Assembly (NCBI GenBank): GCA_038025085.1
Contig: CM076147.1
Span: 28,311,001-28,375,000, forward strand
DNA length: 64,000 bases
Direction: 5' to 3'
Origin: Tetragonia tetragonoides
Taxonomy: Eukaryota; Streptophyta; Magnoliopsida; Caryophyllales; Aizoaceae
Part shown: one piece after another, positions 1 through 28,769 of the stretch
Layout of the letters: each line of letters opens with the position of its first letter
Position numbering within the stretch: position 1 is the stretch's first letter
Translations under genes and position numbers: made by a program
Notes under the pieces: generated by a model
Database searches by the model: none
Told to the model about the DNA's origin: nothing
The model's input: the letters and a program-made list of their open reading frames with translations, nothing else

Positions 1-471
1 ACCATCTCTCTCTCAAGCTCGACCATCTCTCTCTCTCTCAAGCTCGACCATCTCTCTCTCTCAAGCTCGACCATCTCTCTCTCCATCTCCATCTCTCTCT
101 CTATCAAGCTCGACCATCATCTCCGTGCGCTCTCTCTCAAGCTTGTCATTAATGGCGACAAGAACTCAGCGAAGCCATGGCCGCGATGAAGTTAAAGGTT
201 GTCGACCACCATTTTTGTCCAGCGACCACAAATCAAGCTCTCAAGCCACCGATTTGTGGTTTCCGGCCATGAACCATGGTCGGCGACATTTCTGATTAAT
301 CTCGAGCGAGCTTCAATGGCCATGCATGAGCTTTAGAAGCTCCGATCTGCCGATTCCAAGCTAAGCTTCTCCTTCTTTCTTTTTAATTTTTCCCTTTTTG
401 TCTTAATTTTCGGTTTTGTTTCTGAATTTCTCGTTTGAATGTCAAGATGTCGATCTCGCCACGAAAACAGG

Positions 472-511
<40 letters not shown>

Positions 512-606
512 GAGACTGTTGTTGTTGTTGTTCAACGGGGATTTAATGGATTGTTGTTGTTGTTCTGTTTCGCCACGAAAACAGGGGAAGAGAGAGAGAG
601 AGACTG

Positions 607-655
<49 letters not shown>

Positions 656-731
656 ATTGTTGTTGATGACGAGAGAGAGAGATGACAGGAGAAACAGATT
701 TAATTGTTGTTGTTGTTGTTGTTGTTGTTGA

Positions 732-777
<46 letters not shown>

Positions 778-950
778 CGAGAGAGAGATGGTAAAGATGG
801 AGATACAGAGAGAGAGGAAGAAGATGGAGTGAGCGAGAGAGAGAAAGAGAGAAAGAGAGTGAATTAATTATTTTTTTTTTATATGTGGGAACAGTGAGCG
901 AGAGAGAGAGAGAGAGAGAGAGAGAAAAAAAAAAAAAAATCATCTAAGTG
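1..950. repeat. CT/GA and GTT microsatellite region
   Basis: The first 130 bases repeat a short CT-rich unit containing 'CAAGCTCGACCATCTCTCT'. A stretch of ordinary complexity follows at 150-460. From 474 to 930 there are alternating (GA)n and (GTT)n runs, for example GA at 474-508, GTT at 602-665 and GA at 738-773. Open frames here on both strands encode only Leu/Ser, Arg/Glu, Asn or Val runs and are products of the repeats, not genes. The sequence 'CGCCACGAAAACAGGG' occurs twice, near 457 and 569, so part of the block was duplicated with its microsatellites. Confidence 0.9.
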
Positions 951-954
951 GGGG

Positions 955-1125
955 GGGGGGTAAAAGGGTCAGAAAAAATTAGGATTTGCCCGGAAAATCA
1001 CTTAAGGTGTGACTTCCACGGCGGAATAAACTTTTAAGGTGGTACTCGCCAAATAGTAAAGTTTCAGGGGGTACTGGACAAATTCTGAAACATGTTAGGT
1101 GGTTTTCGCCAAATTGCGCTTTATT
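955..1125. mobile_element. Possible Mutator-like terminal repeat
   Basis: A moderately complex stretch with the phrases 'GGTGGTACTCGCCAAATAG' and 'GGTGGTTTTCGCCAAATTG', each a variant of the same sentence. It resembles in style the long terminal inverted repeat at 11430-11580, which also carries 'TTTGGCGAAATTA'. I see no partner repeat inside the window. If it is a terminal repeat, the rest of the element would lie to the left of base 1 and include the microsatellite block. No target duplication could be tested. Confidence 0.3.
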
Positions 1126-1129
1126 TTTT

Positions 1130-1760
1130 TAGAGAAGAAATTTTTTTATTAATCAATCAATTGAAAGAAAACAAAAAGAGGACAAGGAGTCCTCAAATGA
1201 ATACAAAAAATATCTACAACTCCCTCTAATGAAGTTGAACAAAGGTAAGTGGAACACCCTTGAAGGCCCCAACTGCCTTCGCCCAAAGAGAAAGCCAAAT
1301 AAACAATATGATCCCAAACACAGTCAACGGTCTTTCCAAAAGCGGAAAAGACCCTCGAATTCTGCTCCAGCCATATACACCACAGGATGGCCATACAAGC
1401 ACACCTCCGCCATAACTTACCCTCTCTCCCCCTCCCACCAGCAACAAACCGCATCTGCAAAAACTGAGCCACTGTAGCCGCAGTAGCAAAAGGCTCACCC
1501 CCTGTCAACCTGCCCCACAACATCCTAGCAAACTCACACATCACGAACAGGTGCATGCCGTTCTCACAATCGTGACGACAACAAACACACTCGGAGACAA
1601 ACATGTCATGCGTACCTATCTAACACCAAAATCCACACGAAGGCGCGCACCTTCAAAGGAACCTTCGACTTCCAGAAATAAGTAGCAAGGAGGAAATGGG
1701 GAAATTGAGAGGGCAGACTAAGCCGAAAAAATTCATCAAAAAAGAAAAAATTCATCTACA
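1130..1760 (-). pseudogene. LINE reverse-transcriptase C-terminal fragment (zf-RVT)
   Basis: The minus strand encodes a Cys/His-rich end typical of plant L1-type LINE proteins (zf-RVT domain), with CVCCRHDCENGMHLFVMC and then ARMLWGRL. Just upstream, in another frame near 1650-1690, is WKSKVPLKVRAFVW, the usual start of that domain, so a frameshift separates the two parts. The fragment ends near 1130-1145 in a T-rich run (poly-A on the element strand), which fits a 5'-truncated LINE insertion. No reverse transcriptase or endonuclease domain is present. It is a dead remnant. Confidence 0.75.
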
Positions 1761-6978
<5,218 letters not shown>

Positions 6979-7215
6979 CTGACAATTATCCAATCAAATC
7001 ATTGAAGTAAATATGACATCTTTTTAGCTAATTTGTGACACTTGAGAATTTTGAGATCGAGCAAAAACTATACCAGTAGTAGAAATCACAAGTTATAGCA
7101 ACAATTATAATAGAAAAAGTCAGAAAGGATAATACCTTTGAGTTGAAGCTCAGGATGGCAACGAAGAAGACGAGATAAAAGGAGAGAGAGAGAGAGGAAA
7201 CGAGCTTTGGATTGA
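6979..7215 (-). other. 5' UTR and 5' UTR intron of the aminotransferase gene
   Basis: The start codon at 6978-6976 directly follows an acceptor (TTGTCAG, 6985-6979). Upstream, a donor reading CAAAG|GTATTATCC lies at 7136/7135. This gives a 157-bp leader intron at 7135-6979 and a non-coding first exon running up from 7136, CT/GA rich on the gene strand around 7170-7200. Leader introns directly in front of the ATG are common in plant housekeeping genes. The transcription start was not located. Confidence 0.6.
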
Positions 7216-7395
7216 GCGATGAAATCGAAGACTGAGGCCACAATCAGCAGATACCCGTGGCGTTTGCGGCTTTTTTTTTTTTTTTTTTGGAGAAAAGTGT
7301 TTTGCGGCTTTTTGACTGGCCTTTTAATACTTCATCTTACTGTACTACTAGCCTTCAACAAGGAAAAATTCCCACGTACTCGGTATTTTTTTTGT

Positions 7396-7692
7396 GAGGT
7401 TGTTATTTTTCACTTATTGGACATTACTTAATAAGTGGAAATAAGTAGCAAAATCTTACCAATCCATGAAAATAAGTGGCTAGACTTTACTGAATCAGTG
7501 AGAATCACTGACAGAATCCACATTTATACTTACAGAATCAGTGGCAGGACCTTATAGAATCAGTGGCACGACCTTACCGAATCAGTGAAAATCAGTGGCA
7601 GCTGGCAGGACCTTACCCAATTAATGGGAATCAGTGGCAAGACCTTACAATCAGTGAGAATCAGTGGAAATAAGTGGAAAAAAACACACCCT
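7396..7692. mobile_element. MITE with CAGTGG / ACCTTAC internal repeats
   Basis: The ends are inverted copies: the left holds 'TTTTTCACTTATTGG' and the right 'AATAAGTGGAAAAAAACACA'. Between them the phrase 'AATCAGTGGCAAGACCTTAC' recurs with variations about six times. The same end and internal phrase occur at 37671-37844, so this is a family. The end TGTTCTTTT resembles the PIF/Harbinger-like MITEs elsewhere in the window. The left end is degraded and no target duplication is clear. Confidence 0.6.
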
Positions 7693-9420
7693 TACTTCTT
7701 TTTTGCCCCGAAACTATTTTTTTGACATTTTTCATGTCAACAACTAGTAAAATACTCATTATTTCAAGAATTAATCCATTTATGTTCCTATTTTAGCAGG
7801 TTTGAGTTAATCATTCTTATATTTTGTTCCTATTTTAGCAGGGTTAAGTTAATCATTCTCATATTTTAGTTTGGGCACTGGATTGTCCAGATTGGGTTCA
7901 CCCCATGTCAAAATATTTTCAAGTTTATATCTTTCATAACTTATATAGACTAGGTGTATAACTTTCTCCTTTTGATGTAGATATACATTACGTGATTGAT
8001 TTCTTTTAAGTATTTGTCGAGTCTGGGAATTAGAGAGGTCAAAATGTACATAGCGCTTTAACTAATCACCTACTAGAGAAACTAGAGGTCAATTTGGCTT
8101 AATAGTTATGCCTTAACAACACATTTGGATTCGGATAACTTCGTGTTTTGGGCCGAGAGAACTTTGTCAAACACCAAAAAAATGGGTTGGTAACATTTTA
8201 ACAGGTCTAGAGTCCAAAGACTACGATCTTAGCTTGCACTATTACATAATGCAGACCAGCATTGCTTTAGAGAGACTAACCATGCTGCGGATTTGATTGT
8301 CGAAAGTTGTTGCAAGGAACTTGATGCTTGTAATGTACTCTATACTGTTTTATCCCATTTTAGTTGTTGTATAACTTGTATTAAGGGTTGGTCTGTTCTC
8401 CCCAACTGAAAAACGTTCATATTTATTACTGAAAATTTATTTTTGTTGAACTTTATTTAACTTTGTTAAACTTCGTTGAACTTTGTTTATTTTTGTTAAA
8501 TCTTGTTGATTCAAGTGTTTTTTATAACTAGTTTGTATGTTGGTTTTTTTTAACTTTGTTTAACTTTATTTAACATTGTTGAAGTTTGCTGAAATAAACA
8601 GAAATAAGTTGGGGAGAACAGAAAGCTCTCCAGCATGATACCATAGGACTTAGGAGAACCCACCATAGATTAGTTGTACTTCACTCTTCCACATCACTCA
8701 TGCATTCCACTTTGAAACAAACCATTTGGGTTAATTCCTAGTCTATCTTATTGATAGTCGGTTGAAATCATTCAGTGTTCAGGTTTATATAGCTTCGAGT
8801 CATACTAATAACAGATTGAATGTTAAGTTGTTGGGTATTTCGAGTTCCTGTAATATTTAGTTCTTCTTTCTTCGACTCGGTAAGTTAGAATCCAATCAGA
8901 TTATAGCTCAATCATCGATAACTGGATTAGAACCAATAACACCTTTTGCTACGTGCGATGTGCGAGTAATGGGCACGATTCAGTGTCATTTTATTGAAGA
9001 TATTTTTGAACATGGATAATTTTCATTTCCACAAATAAACAGGCTATAAAGGCAGAAGTGTTTCTGGTTACCGACTATAGATCAGCCATTTTCCAAAGAG
9101 ATATCACATTCACTAATCACTAATACAGTCATTTGGACAAGCTGCTAAGAGACTGAGTGGAAAAACCAAGGGCTGAGATACAGCCTGGAACTTCAGTTAC
9201 AACATGCAAGCATTGTAACACCGCACCAAGATAGCATGTCATTACCTCAAAACTCAAAAGTAACTCAATCTAGCCAAGAAGTTCACATATGAACCACAAT
9301 CTAATTGTGCACTATTCAATTTAGATAACATTTCAACCAGGCTAATCAACCAACTGCAGAACCATGTAAGTGATGCAACACCCAGAGAAAATACAACCCA
9401 CACAGACAGATTCGAGGAAC
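7693..9420. other. Gene-free AT-rich DNA
   Basis: Apart from the MITE at 8390-8625 I see no coding exon, tRNA or clear transposon end here. A nearly exact phrase 'TTTGAGTTAATCATTCT / TTAAGTTAATCATTCT' is repeated at about 7800 and 7845, a small local duplication. Confidence 0.6.
8390..8625. mobile_element. Short TIR element (MITE)
   Basis: The left end 'GGTCTGTTCTCCCCAACT' matches in inverse the right end 'AGTTGGGGAGAACAGAAAG'. The body is built of repeated 'AACTTTGTTTAACTTT' phrases. It is about 236 bp with no coding capacity. The target duplication is unclear. Confidence 0.6.
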
Positions 9421-10230
9421 AAATACAATGCAGCACCGGAACATCCTTGAAGGGCTAAAGTGCTAGTACACACACTCTGCCTCGAAATACCTAAAAAATC
9501 AGGACCTGAAAAGCCTAAATCTGCATAAATTCAAGAATATTGTCTCTGAGACGTTGAAAGCAAGACAGTAATCTCACACATATGCAAGAAACTGATCTTG
9601 AATACATAGATTGCATGCAGGACACTAGTGAGCAAATTTTTGTCTATCAGAATCAAGTAAGCTAAAGGGCAACTAAGTCGATTCCGATAGACTTAGACTA
9701 GACCACAACTTTGTGAAACACAGTAAGTTGCATGACACTGCATAGCAACATAGAACTAACCTCATTTGGACACAGAAAATGTCACTCAAAAGTTCCAAAA
9801 GAAGTCATAAAATTGTGAACCAAGAAATTAACTATACCATCACATCAAATAATTCAAGAATCAACACAGTGCAGCACCTTAACATCCTTGTAGAACTCAA
9901 AGGCACAATACACAGACAAATCAGGATTTTAAACCTAAATCTGCTTAAATTCAAAAATTTTGACACTCTACCACAATGAACACACGAGGTAACCTCATGC
10001 TTATATAAACCTGGTCTACATAGTGTTTGCAGGACACTGGTGAGCAAATTCCATGTTTACATGATTGTCTATTTGAATCAACTGACCTAAATATGATTGT
10101 TCTTTGCAAACAAAGGCCAATCAAATAGTTTGCAATCTTGTGAACGGCAATTAGTTAAATGGTACTGCATCAGTATAGCACTTAGCTCATTCGAACACAT
10201 TTTTCCCAAAAGTCGAAAAAAACCAACAAG
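9421..10230. repeat. Diverged tandem duplication of about 440 bp
   Basis: Two diverged copies lie head to tail. 'ATGCAGCACC' near 9427 corresponds to 'GTGCAGCACC' near 9869. 'CTAAATCTGCATAAATTCAA' near 9515 corresponds to 'CTAAATCTGCTTAAATTCAA' near 9935. 'GCAGGACACTAGTGAGCAAA' near 9617 corresponds to 'GCAGGACACTGGTGAGCAAA' near 10028. Neither copy has a long open frame. It lies just 3' of the eL39 gene and its function is unknown. Confidence 0.65.
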
Positions 10231-10641
10231 ATTGTGGACCAATAATCTAGATGTCTAAACCCTACTATAAGGTTTTTAGTAAGAAATAACCTAACTAAAT
10301 GTGTTAGACCAACAAGATAGCAAAAGTCACAGAATCAGATACAAATCTATACTTCAATAAGAAACAATTTCCCAAATGGCCAAAATCTTCCAATTGAAAT
10401 CAACAACAAAGGGCATCGTAGTGAAAATCCAACAACATTCTAAATAGACAAAATCAATTTAGTAAATTAGCTCAGATGAGCTTCATCTTATCTGGATTAC
10501 ATAGGGTTCTAACAAAACCAACTACATGAAACATAATAACTGCCTATGAAGTCGAATTACACCCTTCAAAACTAACAACCACAAATAACATGTAACCCAA
10601 ACCCAAGTAACTGACAGATAACAAAATGGGAATTTGGCACC

Positions 10642-11092
<451 letters not shown>

Positions 11093-11166
11093 ATTGGAAG
11101 GTTGGAGATTGGCCGCCGGTGAGGGGGATTGGGGGAGACAGCAGGAAATGTGAATCCGCAGAATAA

Positions 11167-11223
11167 AAACCCTAGAAAATGAGAGGAAAACCTCAACTGT
11201 GATGATAACGAAGCTTTTATAGG
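11167..11223 (-). promoter_or_regulatory. eL39 promoter: TATA-like box and telo-box
   Basis: On the gene strand, CCTATAAAAGC lies at 11223-11213, about 120 bp upstream of the ATG. An AAACCCTAG telo-box (plus-strand reading) lies at 11167-11175, near the expected transcription start. Telo-boxes are known in many plant ribosomal-protein promoters and support coordinated expression with translation genes. The assignment is by motif only. Confidence 0.6.
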
Positions 11224-11429
11224 AGGGGTTTGTTTGGTTTTACATTAGCCTGTCGGGCCGTTTGGCCTATACACTTTGCTTTTTGGATCGGACCTTATTT
11301 CTTAGTGGGTCGTTAAAGGATCGGACCGGAATAAGGCCCTTTTTTCTTTTTCTTTTTTTTTTTAAACAAAAAAAATCGGGAAGATTTATATTTTCATCGA
11401 AAAAGATTTATATTTTGATATAAAAAGAT

Positions 11430-11968
11430 GGGTAAATTACATTGAGGTATATTGAGGTTTGGCGAAATTATAGAGAGGTATACCCACGTTTGACTAAATA
11501 CATTGAGGTATACTCCCTGACCACTTTTTGACCTTTGACCAAAGTCAAACAAATTTTTGGACATAAATACCCCTAGTATACCTCATTGAAAGTTTATAGA
11601 AAAAACTAGTGAATTGCTAAATACCGCCCCTTTTTACTAGCTACCGCCCCCCCAATTTCCAATTTTACCCTCCCCCCTTTTCCTCACTCACTCTCACTCA
11701 CTCTCACTCATCCTCTCTTCCTCACTCACTCTCACTCATCCTCTCTTCCTCACTCACTCTCACTCATCCTCACCACCACACCATCACACCGGCAACCACC
11801 ACCACTCACGGCACAACCACCACCGGTAAATTTTTTTTGCGCATTTTTTTTGCACAGTCGTCTGAAATTTTCGACTCACCCTTGGGTGAGTCGTCTGCTA
11901 GAGGCGACTCACCCAAGGGTGAGTCGAAAATTTCAGACGACTGTGCAAAAAAAAAATTATTATTATTA

Positions 11969-12016
<48 letters not shown>

Positions 12017-13078
12017 TATTGTTATTATTATTATTATTATTTATTGTTATTATTATTAATATTATTAATATTATTATTATTACTGATTATTGTTTAATTA
12101 ATTAAAAATGTGAACTAGCTCGGCACCGATTTACCGGCTCCTCCCCTCTACCATTTCACATTTTTAATTAATTAAACAATAATCAGTAATAATAATAATA
12201 ATAATAATAATATTAATAATAATAACAATAAATAATAATAATAATAATAACAATAAATAATAATAATAATAATAATAATAAATAATAATAATAATTTTTT
12301 TTTTGCACAGTCGTCTGAAATTTTCGACTCACCATTGGGTGAGTCGGAAATTTCAGACGACTGTGCAAAAAAAATGCGCAAAAAAAAATTTACCGGTGGT
12401 GATTGTGCCGTGAGTGGTGGTGGTTGCCGGTGTGATGGTGTGGTGGTGAGGATGAGTGAGAGTGAGTGAGGAAGAGAGGATGAGTGAGAGTGAGTGAGGA
12501 AGAGAGGATGAGTGAGAGTGAGTGAGGTAAAGGGGTGAGGGTAAAATTGGAAATTGGGAGGGCGGTAACTAGTAAAAAGGGGGCGGTATTTAGTAACACC
12601 CAAAAACTATTGTGCAGTGATTTTCCACTTACTTTGCACTACGTGCTCGTATAACTTTGGCTGATTGTGTCATGTTGTGCTCAAATTTGTTACCAAGATC
12701 GACATATAATTGGTATCAATCTCTCATAACTATAGATCGATAGCTTTTTTTTTTTGTGCAGACACAAGATTAGACTTGAGTCAATTTGCATGATGAGAGA
12801 ATGGTTTAAATCGAGCCACAAAATTTAATAATTTGTGGTGCAGTTCTCTCAAATCAAAACTAAATAAAAACGAAAAAAATTGGAAATCATTGCACAATAA
12901 TTTTTTAAAAAAAAAACTTTCAGTGAGTTATATTGGGGGTACTTATGTCCAAAAATTAGTCTGATTTTGGTCAACGGTCAAAAAATGATCAAGAGTATAC
13001 CTCAGTGTATTTAGTCAAACGTGGGTATATCTCTCTGTAATTTCGCCAAACCTCAGTATACCTCAATGTAATTTATCC
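11430..13078. mobile_element. Non-autonomous Mutator-like element with ~150-bp TIRs
   Basis: The left end (11430-11580) and right end (12935-13078) are inverted copies. Both read 'TAAATTACATTGAGGTATA' inward, followed by 'TTTGGCGAAATTA', 'CCCACGTTTGACTAAATAC' and a 'TTTTTGACC' segment. The flanking 9-mers TAAAAAGAT (11421-11429) and TAAAAAAAT (13079-13087) match at 8 of 9 positions, which fits the 9-bp target duplication of Mutator elements. No transposase frame is present. A separate foldback element is inserted inside at 11609-12601. Confidence 0.8.
11609..12601. mobile_element. Foldback element: near-perfect ~0.5-kb inverted repeat
   Basis: The two arms, about 11609-12114 and 12155-12601, are inverted copies around a 40-bp loop. 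The ends read 'CTAAATACCGCCCC' inward. Further in are CTCACT repeats, two inner hairpins built on 'GCACAGTCGTCTGAAATTTT', and long (ATT)n tracts near the loop. The target duplication is AAAAACTA (11601-11608 and 12602-12609), 8 bp, as for hAT elements; a 9-bp reading with one mismatch would also allow a Mutator relative. There is no coding capacity; frames here are Leu/Ile/Tyr runs. Confidence 0.85.
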
Positions 13079-14181
13079 TAAAAAAATTTCTCACATTTGG
13101 AAATCTCATTTTCAGTTTCTTTTTATAAAGAGGGATGAAAGGATGGGGAACTAGGAGGCACCTCATTTCATGGTTATCTTAGGCATGACTTTTGGTTATG
13201 CTGCACTCGCCAACACAATGTGCCTCCAAACCTCGGGTTTTAAGGGACACAACTCACGACGTGATTAATGGGCTTCATGCTTGAATTTCATATATCTCTT
13301 TGAATAAAGTGACAAGACTAATTTGTTGTTTAACATTATGCATAACTAGTTGAGTGATCATCCCTAACATTAGTTTCAACTTTCAATACACTTCGATCAC
13401 AATCACTACCACTTTAACACCCTTGAAGTAAAATCAAAACCAAGCTTCCCATACTAAGAGTGTTCTGTATATACAGAGGCAAACTTGAGTGAGTGATAGC
13501 TTCATAAACAACTTGGTTATCCAATTGTTGAAATTAACTTGCTGTGTATATTTGGTCTGAAAGCATTGGGCTGTTACAAACTATCCGAATCCGAAAACTC
13601 GAATATCCGAAAAAGCGGACATCCGAAATTTCGAATACGGCTTTGGATATCATTTTCCAAAAACTCCGGATGTTCGGATATCCGAAAATATACAACAAAA
13701 ATAAATAAAAAAAACCAAAATTATCCAAAATATCCGAAACTATTTGAAATATTGGACACAAAATAGAATAACAAAAATATATATATATATTTTAATATAT
13801 TTTAGATAGTGGATATCTGACTGTCCGAATCCGAAAGTCGCATATCCGAAATTTCGGATACAGGTTTTGGATATCAAAAATTGGTATCCGAAATTTCGAA
13901 TATCCAATTTTCAAATACCCGAAATTTCGAATACCCGCAAATGAACATCTTAGGGTCAAGGTTTATGGACTTTGTAGAGTTATTATACTCTAAATACCAA
14001 GCACAACTGTAACTTACACCCAAACTAAAAAATTTACACGTTCTCATTAAATTTAAAATAAATAAAAAAAAAATAGCCCAAACCTATCGAAGAACCTATG
14101 TCATTGTACATTCAAATACAAAGCTCATCAATCAAATTAATCCGAAATGCAGCATCAAACTAGCTTGACATCTACTTCAAT
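13079..14181. other. Gene-free spacer with a TCCGAA-rich repeat
   Basis: From about 13575 to 13935 the sequence repeats phrases such as 'ATCCGAAATTTCGAATA' on both strands, a partly palindromic block. Related GGATATCCG-type blocks occur in the hAT-like elements at 51039 and 58118. Clear ends were not found. The remainder is AT-rich DNA 3' of the prenyltransferase gene without recognisable features. Confidence 0.5.
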
Positions 14182-26764
<12,583 letters not shown>

Positions 26765-27210
26765 TGCTTCTCTGATTTCTCCTTTTATATTCCTTCCCTT
26801 CTCTCTCTTTCTCACTAGTGTTTTGGTGTTTGTAAATTGTAACTTGAACAATCACAGATCAATAGGTAAAAACAAACGCTGAGGAAATATTTCCGTTTAC
26901 TAGTTCTACTATTTTTATGGAAAAATTACTAAACATATGAAATTTAGACATCCAAAGGCCTTTTCAAAATCATTTTGGTGAAACATTCATTCAATTGTTA
27001 AGTTTGTTTATTAAAGTAATGAATCTTCACTTCTAAAAATGTACGGAGCACATTTGTTACTCTTACCCTCTTTTTCTTTCTTTTTTTTTTCTTCTTTTCT
27101 GGCCCAACACATCATGGGTCATCCAGGGCTATTGTATTGGAATGGATCGCCCAAATATACTTTTTATTTCCACCGGGTTGGGCCTCTTTCTTTTCTTCTT
27201 CTTTTTTTGG
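26765..27210. other. Upstream region of prenyltransferase gene
   Basis: Apart from the TATA-like box, an AT-rich stretch without exons or repeat ends that I can support. A pyrimidine-rich tract at 26780-26815 (plus strand) would form part of the leader or core promoter. Confidence 0.5.
26781..26789 (-). promoter_or_regulatory. TATA-like box of the prenyltransferase gene
   Basis: On the gene strand TATAAAAGG lies only 17 bp upstream of the first in-frame ATG (26764). If it works as a TATA box about 30 bp from the start site, transcription would begin after that ATG. Translation would then start at the second in-frame ATG (codon 10, 26737-26735). Confidence 0.4.
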
Positions 27211-27214
27211 ATAA

Positions 27215-27790
27215 AAACAAGGTACAAAAACTTGTGTGGACTTAGTCCATGGTGGACCAATACTTGGAGTTACCTCTTACTTCACCTGGAGCCACTCGCT
27301 TCTAATAGTGGACCCACCCCTAATTCACCTAGAGTCACTCCTTAAATTTATACTTGGCACCACCCCTACTTCACCTGGAGCCATCCCCCTACTTTACATG
27401 GAGCAAACCCCCTACTTTACCTGGAGCCACCCCTCAAAATTATTTCACCTGGAGCCACCTCCCTACTTTACCTGAAGCCACCCCCCTACTTCATCTGGAG
27501 CCATCCCCCTACTTTACCTGAAGCCACCCCCCTACTTCATGCTGCAGATGTCTTGTGTAGACTTAGTCCACCGTGGACCAAGTAAAATTGAGGGGTGACT
27601 CCACTATTAGAGGGGTGGCTCCAGGTGAAGTATGGGGGTGTCTCCACTATTAGAGGGGTGGCGCCAAGTATAAATTTGAGGGGTAGCTCCAGGTAAAGTA
27701 GGGGATGGCTCCACTATTAGAGTGGTGGCTCCAGGTAAAGTATTGGTCTACCATGAATTAAGTTCACACAAGTTTTTGTAAACTTGTTTT
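27215..27790. mobile_element. TIR element with GGAGCCACCCC internal repeats (copy 1)
   Basis: The ends are inverted: 'ACAAAAACTTGTGTGGACTT' at about 27224 faces 'GTTCACACAAGTTTTTGTAA' at about 27762. Each is followed by a 'CCATGGTGGACCAATACTT'-like segment, giving TIRs of about 55 bp. The interior is made of 25-30 bp units 'TACTTTACCTGGAGCCACCC' on one strand in the left half and inverted in the right half. A second copy lies at about 57735-58870. No transposase is present. Confidence 0.7.
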
Positions 27791-27909
27791 TGATCGGTTT
27801 TGTATTCCATTACAAACCCATCTTCTAGGAAGGGTGACAACCAAAACCTTCCAAGCTTTTTACAATTACTAAACAGAATACTAAACTTGCTTAAATAAAC
27901 CTTATCCAA

Positions 27910-28139
27910 GGAAGAGGTGGGAGCACAAGTGGTAAGTGCCCCACTATTACAATCCAGTGGTCAGGGGTTCGAATCCTTATTTATGTAGGGAGAATAAAAA
28001 CCTCCTCTATCTTTCTTTGTAGGGAGGATCCCCTCCTCTACTTGAGCCCATCAACCCATTTAAGATGGATTGTCTTGTGCGATGAGTGTGATTTGTGGGC
28101 GATTGCATGCGTCCTAATAGCAAAAAAAAAAAAAAAAAA
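27910..28139 (+). mobile_element. tRNA-derived SINE, family 1, with poly-A tail
   Basis: A-box-like GTGGTAAGTGCC and B-box GGTTCGAATCC near the head, a conserved body ('CCCATCAACCCATTTAAGAT') and a pure A run at about 28122-28138. The same family recurs at 28241-28400 and, inverted, at 62999-63246. Confidence 0.8.
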
Positions 28140-28240
28140 TTTATCCAATCTTGTTAACTTCTTTGGGCACAACTTGAAACCCATTCTGAGTCCACCACTC
28201 GGAACAATAGTCAAAGAAATGGGTAACTGGCTTTTTCTCT

Positions 28241-28400
28241 TCAAGGATGAGATGGGAACACCACTAGTAAGTGCTCCACTTTTATAATTCAGTGATTTGG
28301 GATTCAAATCCTTATATATGTAGGGAGGATAAAACTTTCTCTATCTTTTTTTGCAATGAGGGTCTTCTCTTCTATTTGAGCCCGTCAACCCATAAGTTAC
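28241..28400 (+). mobile_element. tRNA-derived SINE, family 1, 3'-truncated
   Basis: Diverged copy of the preceding SINE (TAGTAAGTGCTCC A-box region, GGATTCAAATCC B-box), without the tail. It lies 100 bp downstream in the same orientation. Confidence 0.65.
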
Positions 28401-28727
28401 CCTGTCTGGCGTATGATGTTCGCGGACAGTTTTGACTTTATAACAACTAATTGAAGAGGGAAGGTTTTGTATTTAGAAGAATTACAATTAAAGATCAGTT
28501 TGGTTACTTCATGCAGTAAGTTATATAGTAGCTAATTAGCTATCACTTCCATTTTCTCAAAGAAAGCCACAAGAGATAATATTAGGTCAACTTAAGCTTA
28601 GAATCTATTTGAAACAAAAGCCAAGTTTTCAAGATGTCATTTGCAATTGCAACTTACAGTTGCTAGTTTTTGCAAATTAAATATGACTACATGAGTGATA
28701 AGATATGGTTTCCACAAGTAGCAACCT

Positions 28728-28769
<42 letters not shown>

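Noticed and set aside
383..943. Long open frames of Leu/Ser, Asn, Gln, Arg/Glu and Val runs
   Set aside because: They are translations of (GA)n and (GTT)n microsatellites on both strands, without any conserved segment.
11837..12603. Frames of Leu/Ile/Tyr runs and a 143-aa Thr/Ser/His-rich frame
   Set aside because: They lie in the arms of the foldback element and come from (ATT)n and CTCACT repeats.
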